Below, piece after piece: positions 6,778 to 11,135 of a stretch of DNA of 11,135 bases (its first letter is position 1; each line of letters opens with the position of its first letter). Source of the DNA: an uncultured Lachnospiraceae bacterium (GTDB lineage: Bacteria > Bacillota > Clostridia > Lachnospirales > Lachnospiraceae); NCBI GenBank assembly GCA_945787485.1, contig CALZHV010000059.1, positions 1 through 11,135 on the forward strand. The letters are read 5' to 3'. A program made the translations under genes and the position numbers. The notes under the pieces are model-generated. The model did not search any database. It was not told where the DNA came from and worked only from the letters and a program-made list of their open reading frames with translations.

Positions 6778-7755
6778 ATGATAAAAAAATGTAAGACAGG
6801 ATATATAATTACATTAATTCTGATACTGATACTGGTTGTTCTGGTATCAGTATCTTTAGGTTCAACGCAAATAGGTGCTGTGTCAAATGATACATATGAA
6901 ATAATTATCTGGAAGATAAGACTTCCGAGAATATGTCTGGCAGTTCTTGTTGGCGGAGCATTAGCGGTTGTGGGAGCTGTTTTTCAGGCTATGTTTGCCA
7001 ATCCGCTCGCTGACCCGCATATTCTTGGTGTTTCATCAGGAGCTGCGCTTGGCGCAACAATTGCAATGCTTACAGGTATTACATTTAATGTTCTTGGTAT
7101 AGGAGCTATCGGCTGTTTTGCGTTTGTTGGTGCATTGTTAACAGTATTAGTAGTTTATGCATTGGCAAAGGTGTGTGGCGTGGAATCAATAGCAAATATT
7201 TTATTGATAGGAACAGCCGTAAGTACAATGCTTTCAGCGGTAATTAGCATTTTGATGGTTTTTAACCATGATCAGATTGAAAAGGTGTATTTATGGGTAA
7301 TGGGAAGTGTATCCGCTGCAACATGGTTAAAGAATGCATTTGTGGCAATTGTCGTTATTATTTGCATGGTAATAATAATGATTCATTCAAGAAAGCTAAA
7401 CCTGCTTATGATGGGAGAGGAAGATGCAAGCTGCCTTGGCCTTGACACAGACAAAATCAGAAAAAGGCTTATGGTTTTATGTTCGGTTACTGTTGCAGCT
7501 ACTGTTTCGGTAAGTGGAATAATAGGCTTTGTCGGTCTGATAATTCCCCATTGTGTAAAAATGATAACCGGTTCTGACCATAGAAAGGTTTTACCGTATT
7601 CATTTTTATGTGGCTCTGTTTTTCTGGTTGTATGTGATACAATAGCAAGAACAATAGCTGCACCTACAGAGATTCCTGTTGGAATAATAACGTCTGTATG
7701 TGGTGCTCCGTTTTTTATTGGTTTAATTTTAAAGCAAAAAAAGAAATTAAAATAA
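6778..7755 (+). CDS. FecCD/BtuC-family ABC transporter permease
   Basis: A 325-residue polytopic membrane protein, the usual length for FecCD/BtuC permeases (about ten helices). The first helix lies at about residues 8-28. The diagnostic motif follows: WKIRLPRICLAVLVGGALAV, then FANPLADPHILGVSSGAALG, a signature of the family. The cytoplasmic coupling region that meets the ATPase is seen in MMGEEDASCLGLD, and later conserved segments are VSGIIGFVGLIIPHCVK and a C-terminal EIPVGIITSVCGAPFFIGL. Two copies would form the channel through which the siderophore, haem or corrinoid delivered by the lipoprotein passes. It begins 3 bases after the upstream stop, with a GGAGG at 6759-6763 inside the end of that gene (a rather long 14-base spacing), and is followed by the ATPase after 12 bases. 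Confidence 0.94.
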   Translation: MIKKCKTGYIITLILILILVVLVSVSLGSTQIGAVSNDTYEIIIWKIRLPRICLAVLVGGALAVVGAVFQAMFANPLADPHILGVSSGAALGATIAMLTGITFNVLGIGAIGCFAFVGALLTVLVVYALAKVCGVESIANILLIGTAVSTMLSAVISILMVFNHDQIEKVYLWVMGSVSAATWLKNAFVAIVVIICMVIIMIHSRKLNLLMMGEEDASCLGLDTDKIRKRLMVLCSVTVAATVSVSGIIGFVGLIIPHCVKMITGSDHRKVLPYSFLCGSVFLVVCDTIARTIAAPTEIPVGIITSVCGAPFFIGLILKQKKKLK

Positions 7756-7767
7756 TGAGGAAAAAAT

Positions 7768-8523
7768 ATGCTGCAAAGGATAAAAATAAATGGTCTTACA
7801 TGGTCACCTGATAAAAATAAAGCTTCGGTATTAGATAATATTAATATTGAGTTCGAAGAAAATCAGTTTTACGGAATAATTGGACCAAACGGTGCGGGGA
7901 AATCATCTCTTGTAAGACAGATAGTCGGATTGAAAAAACCTTCATCAGGCAATATATTGTTTGATAACGTCGACATTCAATCAATAGATAAAAATAATAT
8001 AGCAAAAAAAATTTCTTTCCTACCCCAGTCGTTTTACAGAGATATTGATTTTAATGTTTATGATGTTGTGTCCATGGGACGGGAACCTTACAGAAACTAT
8101 TTTCAGGCTTTGAAGAAAGAGGAAGTTGATATTATAAATGAAGCATTAGAATATACAGGCTGTATAAAAATAAAAGACAGAAGCATGACGACATTGTCAG
8201 GCGGAGAATTGCAAAGAGTGATGATTGCAAGAACATTAGTCCAGGATACTCCGTGGATTGTGTTGGATGAGCCGGTGTCAAATCTTGACATAAAATATCA
8301 GCTTGAGCTTATGGATTTGTTGGAACGATTGAGAACGGAAAAAAATAAAACAATTATTTCCGTAATGCATGATATCAATCTTGCAAAAAGCTATTGCACT
8401 TTTATTGTTATGATGAAAGATGGAAAAGTGCATGAATATGGAAATTGCGATGAGGTATTAACAAAAGAAAAAATAGAGAACTTATTTGATCTTCATTTAA
8501 AATTATTTCAATTTATTGTTTAA
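7768..8523 (+). CDS. ABC transporter ATP-binding protein (FecE/BtuD type)
   Basis: A 251-residue cytoplasmic ATPase that powers the importer. All nucleotide-binding motifs are intact: Walker A GPNGAGKS (39-46), Q-loop in LPQSF, signature LSGGE (143-147) followed by QRVMIARTLVQ, Walker B IVLDEP with D167 and catalytic E168, D-loop SNLD, and H-loop His201 in VMHD. Length and the YDVVSMGREPY segment after the Q-loop match ATPases of iron-siderophore/haem/B12 importers. A GAGG lies about 8 bases before the ATG. It is the last gene of the operon and is followed by an intrinsic terminator. Confidence 0.94.
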   Translation: MLQRIKINGLTWSPDKNKASVLDNINIEFEENQFYGIIGPNGAGKSSLVRQIVGLKKPSSGNILFDNVDIQSIDKNNIAKKISFLPQSFYRDIDFNVYDVVSMGREPYRNYFQALKKEEVDIINEALEYTGCIKIKDRSMTTLSGGELQRVMIARTLVQDTPWIVLDEPVSNLDIKYQLELMDLLERLRTEKNKTIISVMHDINLAKSYCTFIVMMKDGKVHEYGNCDEVLTKEKIENLFDLHLKLFQFIV

Positions 8524-8543
8524 TTATAAGGGGAAAAAGCATG

Positions 8544-8570
8544 AGAGCTTCAGAAATGAAGCTCTTTTTT
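8544..8570 (+). terminator. Rho-independent terminator after the ABC importer operon
   Basis: An 8-bp perfect stem, AGAGCTTC (8544-8551) and GAAGCTCT (8558-8565), with a six-base loop and a T tract (8565-8570), 20 bases after the ATPase stop codon. Confidence 0.9.
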
Positions 8571-8628
8571 CTATATGAACATTCACATATGAAGAAAATA
8601 TTAGTTTTATTCTATAAAAAAATACTGC

Positions 8629-8657
8629 TTGACACATAATACTATGCGATGTATAGT
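8629..8657 (+). promoter_or_regulatory. Promoter of the padR-DUF1700-DUF4097 operon
   Basis: A consensus -35 TTGACA (8629-8634), a 17-base spacer and a -10 TATAGT (8652-8657, one mismatch). Transcription would start near 8664, giving a leader of about 67 bases. The promoter lies almost entirely under the inverted repeat described separately. Confidence 0.8.
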
Positions 8658-8663
8658 ATTATG
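8635..8663. promoter_or_regulatory. Inverted-repeat operator overlapping the padR promoter
   Basis: A perfect 11-bp inverted repeat: CATAATACTAT (8635-8645), seven bases, ATAGTATTATG (8653-8663). It fills the spacer and the -10 element, so a bound dimer would block RNA polymerase. PadR proteins typically repress their own operon from such palindromes, so the downstream PadR is the likely ligand (inference). A third copy of the ATAGTATTAT arm is at 8687-8696, running into the 12-bp palindrome GTATTATAATAC (8690-8701). Confidence 0.75.
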
Positions 8664-8666
8664 CAA

Positions 8667-8684
8667 AGAGAAGTATAATTCTCT
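8667..8684 (+). repeat. Small inverted repeat in the padR leader
   Basis: AGAGAA (8667-8672) and TTCTCT (8679-8684) flank a six-base spacer just after the predicted transcription start. With the flanking GC and ATAGTAT sequences it can extend, with a two-base bulge and two G-U pairs, into a longer hairpin covering 8652-8697. If transcription starts near 8664, only the inner stem would be in RNA. There is no T tract, so it is not a standard terminator. Confidence 0.5.
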
Positions 8685-8730
8685 GCATAGTATTATAATA
8701 CATATAAAGAAAATGAAAGGAGAGATGGCT

Positions 8731-9051
8731 GTGGATGTGCAATTAAAAAGAGGTATGCTTGATATATGTGTTCTTAGCGCACTGCTCAAAGAAGATTCAT
8801 ACGGATACAAAATCATCAAGGATTTGCAACCTTATGTTCAGATTTCGGAATCTACCTTGTATCCAATTTTAAGAAGACTGGAAACCGCAGGCAGTGTAAG
8901 TGTATATTCGGCAGAGCATAACGGAAGGCTTAGAAAATATTATCATATAACTCCTATGGGGAAGGATAAGATAAAAGAGTTCTTAGAGGAGTGGAAATCG
9001 ATGATGAGTATATATAATTTTATTGAGAAGGAGATGAAGGAGCATGACTAA
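8731..9051 (+). CDS. PadR-family transcriptional regulator
   Basis: A 106-residue winged-helix DNA-binding protein, the normal size of short PadR (subfamily 2) regulators. It reads VQLKRGMLDICVLSALLKE, then DSYGYKIIKDL, the recognition-helix region SESTLYPILRRLETAGSV, the wing NGRLRKYYHITPMGK, and a short C-terminal helix for dimer formation. The start chosen is GTG 8731, because AAGGAG at 8717-8722 is 8 bases from it but only 2 from the in-frame ATG at 8725, and homologues begin with a similar M-x-VQLK-G sequence. The longer frame opening at 8629 would place the promoter and operator inside the gene and is not credible. It overlaps the DUF1700 gene by 8 bases. It probably represses its own operon through the inverted repeat at 8635-8663; the inducing signal is unknown, though PadR-DUF1700 operons are usually linked to envelope conditions. 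Confidence 0.92.
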   Translation: MDVQLKRGMLDICVLSALLKEDSYGYKIIKDLQPYVQISESTLYPILRRLETAGSVSVYSAEHNGRLRKYYHITPMGKDKIKEFLEEWKSMMSIYNFIEKEMKEHD

Positions 9052-9658
9052 GGTTGAATTTCTGGATAAGCTAAAAGCATTGATAAATGAGTATCCTCCG
9101 GAGGAAACAAGTAAGTCTGTTGAGTATTATGAAGAAATGATTAATGACAGAATGGAGGAGGGTATGACAGAAGCGGAAGCAATTGCTTCACTCGGAAATG
9201 TCGAAGAAATTGCTGAGCAGATAAAATGTGAATTGCCGCTTACAACTCTTGTAAAATATAAGGCAAAGGAAAAAACAAAGGGAAAGAAAATGCCGGTTTG
9301 GGCTATTGTTTTAATAGTACTTGGTTCACCAATATGGTTAAGCCTTGCGGTATCTGTTTTAGCGTTAATTATCTCATTTTATGCAACAATATGGTCAATA
9401 GATATTTCTTTTTGGGCTGTTGATTTTTCATTTGTTATGGTAGCAATTGCATCTTTGTTTGCCATGGCGGTAATGATAACCGAGGGTTCGATAATATCGG
9501 CTGTTATATATTTAGGAATGGCGTTGGTGTTTGCGGCACTAAGTATATTGTTTTTTATCGGAAGCTTATATTTATCAAAAGGAATAGTGATGGGGACAGC
9601 ATTGATTTTTAAGCAAATAAAGAAAAGTATTGTTGGAGAAGATAAGAAGGAGGAGTAA
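9044..9658 (+). CDS. DUF1700 (HAAS) domain membrane protein
   Basis: A 204-residue protein in two parts. Residues 1 to about 65 form the soluble helical DUF1700/HAAS domain: KVEFLDKLKALINEYPPEE, then YYEEMINDRMEEGMTEAEAI, then ASLGNVEEIAEQI. A basic linker (about 70-85) leads to several hydrophobic membrane segments up to about residue 185 and a lysine-rich tail. It overlaps padR by 8 bases (ATGACTAA shared junction); AAGGAG at 9028-9033 is 10 bases before its ATG. The PadR/DUF1700/DUF4097 order is a widespread Firmicutes arrangement, in which DUF1700 is thought to pass a membrane signal to the regulator. The molecular function is not established, and no enzymatic motif is visible. Confidence 0.88.
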   Translation: MTKVEFLDKLKALINEYPPEETSKSVEYYEEMINDRMEEGMTEAEAIASLGNVEEIAEQIKCELPLTTLVKYKAKEKTKGKKMPVWAIVLIVLGSPIWLSLAVSVLALIISFYATIWSIDISFWAVDFSFVMVAIASLFAMAVMITEGSIISAVIYLGMALVFAALSILFFIGSLYLSKGIVMGTALIFKQIKKSIVGEDKKEE

Positions 9659-9660
9659 AT

Positions 9661-10656
9661 ATGAAGCTGGTTGGAAAATCCCTGATTATTGCGGGAGCTC
9701 TATTTTTAACAGGATTGATATTTATTGGTGTTGGTATAGGGTTTCTTGCATCAGGAACAAAAGATAATAATGGAATTGAAAATGACAAAGCAGAATATGA
9801 AAAAATAACATTTGTAACAGATGCTGCTTCTGTTAATAAGATAGTTGCAAATTTAGAATCCGAAGATATCAAGATTGTGCCCGGTGATGGAGAAGCAATA
9901 AAGCTGACTTATTATGATATACCTGAGGATGAAATATACAGTGTAACAGATAATAACGGCAAGCTGGTAATTAAGAAAAAGAGAGAAGAAGGAATTAATG
10001 TAAATAAGTTATTTTTTTCAGTTACTGATTTTCAAAAGTTACAAAATAGCATAAATAAAAATATTGATATTCAGGAATTTATTTTGGAAGTTCCAAAAGA
10101 GTATGGAAAATATACGATAGCATGCACATCGGGAAGTATTTATATTAAAGATATAGAAGCGTTGGGTGAATGTATTTTTGATGTTACATCCGGTAATGTA
10201 AATATTGATAATGCCGTATTTACGGATAATTTAAAAATAACATCTACATCAGGCTCGGTGTCAATAGATAATTGTGACATAGATGGCTTGTTATCTGTAT
10301 GCTCAACATCAGGAGGTGCTAAGCTAAATAACGTTATTGTTAAGGATAATCTGGAAATTAATGCCACTTCCGGAGATTATTATATGGATAAAATAAGTGT
10401 CGGCTTTATGCTGTGCAACACAACCTCCGGTGATATATGTGCAAATGAGCTTGCTGTAGAGGAAGGAATCGAAGGATATAGTACATCCGGAGAATATTAT
10501 CTTAATATTAATGATATTAGTGCTAAGTATTCAGTAGAAATATATACAACCTCGGGTAACAAAAACATAGATAATACAGATAGAAAAAATAGTCTGAAGA
10601 AGCTTAATATAAATACTACAAGCGGTGATGTCAAGGTTTTGTTTTCCGATAATTAG
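9661..10656 (+). CDS. Membrane-anchored DUF4097 beta-repeat protein
   Basis: A 331-residue protein. An uncleaved N-terminal membrane segment (about residues 7-30, glycine-rich) is followed by an outward-facing region of about 120 residues and then a beta-repeat domain typical of DUF4097. Nine Thr-Ser-Gly turns occur at residues 156, 176, 196, 216, 236, 255, 275, 297 and 320, mostly followed by a short alternating strand such as GSIYI, GNVNI or GSVSI: the pattern of a right-handed beta-solenoid with one coil per repeat. The protein ends right after the ninth strand. There is no cell-wall sorting motif; the N-terminal helix is the only anchor. It starts 2 bases after the DUF1700 stop with AAGGAGG at 9647-9653. 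Family members are often described as putative adhesins, but function is unproven. Here it is probably the output of the PadR-controlled operon. Confidence 0.88.
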   Translation: MKLVGKSLIIAGALFLTGLIFIGVGIGFLASGTKDNNGIENDKAEYEKITFVTDAASVNKIVANLESEDIKIVPGDGEAIKLTYYDIPEDEIYSVTDNNGKLVIKKKREEGINVNKLFFSVTDFQKLQNSINKNIDIQEFILEVPKEYGKYTIACTSGSIYIKDIEALGECIFDVTSGNVNIDNAVFTDNLKITSTSGSVSIDNCDIDGLLSVCSTSGGAKLNNVIVKDNLEINATSGDYYMDKISVGFMLCNTTSGDICANELAVEEGIEGYSTSGEYYLNINDISAKYSVEIYTTSGNKNIDNTDRKNSLKKLNINTTSGDVKVLFSDN

Positions 10657-10758
10657 AATAAATGGAATAAATCGAATAATGAAAATTTATTTGCATTTTT
10701 TTTGAGATTTTCATTAAAATCATTAAAATCAGAATAATAATTTAAATTTAAATCTAGA
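10657..10758. other. AT-rich spacer without a convincing terminator
   Basis: The stretch after the DUF4097 gene holds a weak inverted repeat, AATGAAAAT (10678-10686) and ATTTTCATT (10707-10715), with a 20-base loop and no following T tract, a tandem repeat of ATTAAAATC (10713-10721 and 10722-10730), and a 14-bp AT palindrome (10740-10753). None is a standard terminator, so read-through into the next gene is possible. Confidence 0.5.
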
Positions 10759-10765
10759 TTGCAAT

Positions 10766-10784
10766 TACTATGTATGGTATAATA
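10766..10784 (+). promoter_or_regulatory. Extended -10 promoter of the yqeG-like gene, with operator-like half-sites
   Basis: TATAAT (10778-10783) preceded by TGG is a perfect extended -10; the -35 is poor (TAGATT at 10755-10760). TACTAT (10766-10771), seven bases and ATAATA (10779-10784) repeat, with one mismatch and the same position relative to the -10, the TACTAT-N7-ATAGTA core of the padR operator. The promoter call is solid; PadR control is a guess. Confidence 0.6.
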
Positions 10785-10824
10785 TTTTGTTGTATTTAGT
10801 TGTATTATGCTAAAAGGAGAGGTT

Positions 10825-11135
10825 ATGTTAAAGAAATATTATCCATATGAGTGTGTTCCTAATGTCTATATGATAGACTACAAGAAATTATATAATAATG
10901 GTTACCGGGGACTTATTTTTGATATTGATATGACACTTGTTCCGCATGGAGATGATGCCACGGAAAAGGTGGAACGATTATTTGACTATGTACATAATAT
11001 CGGATTTAAAACATTTATTTTATCTGATAACGATGAGCAAAGGGTAAAACGGTTTTTAAAGAATATAGAATGTCCTTATATTGCGAACGCGAACAAGCCT
11101 TGTGTTGATGCATTTAACAAAGCTGTTAAAATGAT
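10825..11135 (+). CDS. yqeG: YqeG-family HAD (subfamily IIIA) phosphatase, N-terminal part
   Basis: The first 103 codons of a gene cut by the window end. The start ATG follows an AAAGGAGAGG (10813-10822). The translation opens MLKKYYPYECVPNVYMIDY, then reads YNNGYRGLIFDIDMTLVPHG, which contains HAD motif I as DIDMT (nucleophile Asp and acid/base Asp present), then FKTFILSDNDEQRVKRF with HAD motif II (hydrophobic strand ending in Ser), and PYIANANKPC, where the motif III Lys is expected. This is the pattern of YqeG, a small (about 170-residue) phosphatase usual in Firmicutes, often beside the GTPase gene yqeH and aroE. Met in DIDMT replaces the more common Asn and does not touch catalysis. Its physiological substrate is not settled; PGP phosphatase activity has been proposed for related proteins. 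Confidence 0.88.
   Translation, partial: MLKKYYPYECVPNVYMIDYKKLYNNGYRGLIFDIDMTLVPHGDDATEKVERLFDYVHNIGFKTFILSDNDEQRVKRFLKNIECPYIANANKPCVDAFNKAVKM

Noticed and set aside
8629..8730. N-terminal extension of the PadR protein from an upstream start
   Set aside because: The first codon would coincide with the -35 element, and the extension encodes the operator region. The ribosome binding site at 8717-8722 points to 8731.
10678..10715. Possible terminator of the padR operon
   Set aside because: The stem is nine AT-rich pairs with a 20-base loop and no T tract directly after it, so it is too weak to call.
10740..10753. 14-bp palindrome ATTTAAATTTAAAT
   Set aside because: It is made only of A and T in a very AT-rich spacer, where such palindromes arise readily; there is no second copy or positional logic.

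Overview
The window looks like chromosomal DNA of a low-GC, Gram-positive anaerobe, most likely of the Lachnospiraceae or a related clostridial family. This is inferred from strong AT bias, purine-rich AGGAGG-type ribosome binding sites, oxygen-sensitive class I (Fe-S) fumarase-type subunits, a PadR/DUF1700/DUF4097 operon and a YqeG-type phosphatase. All twelve recognisable genes are on the + strand. No RNA gene, insertion sequence, CRISPR array or prophage gene was seen.

Positions 1-2928 hold a tightly packed run: the C-terminal end of an ATP-grasp enzyme, a CitE/HpcH-HpaI-type lyase of the kind that accompanies TerD tellurite/stress-response clusters, and the two subunits of a class I fumarase-like hydro-lyase (beta before alpha, overlapping by one base). 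The lyase strongly resembles the one in the Ter-associated biosynthetic module proposed to make a nucleoside-like metabolite. The hydro-lyase subunits differ from ordinary fumarase at several active-site motifs, so they may act on a product of this pathway rather than on fumarate. This is the most unusual part of the window.

Positions 2968-5526 hold a GT-A family 2 glycosyltransferase and a Wzx-type flippase, a small surface-glycan cassette that starts 39 bases after the hydro-lyase and ends at a strong hairpin terminator (5536-5565).

Positions 5676-8570 hold a complete iron-siderophore/haem/B12-type ABC importer: extended -10 promoter, lipoprotein binding protein, FecCD/BtuC permease, ATPase and intrinsic terminator.

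Positions 8629-10656 hold a PadR regulator, a DUF1700 (HAAS) membrane protein and a membrane-anchored DUF4097 protein whose C-terminal half is a TSG-marked repeat with an exact 20-residue period over five repeats. A perfect 11-bp inverted repeat lies on the promoter and points to autorepression. A similar half-site arrangement lies on the promoter of the next gene, the start of a yqeG-type HAD phosphatase, which runs off the window end.
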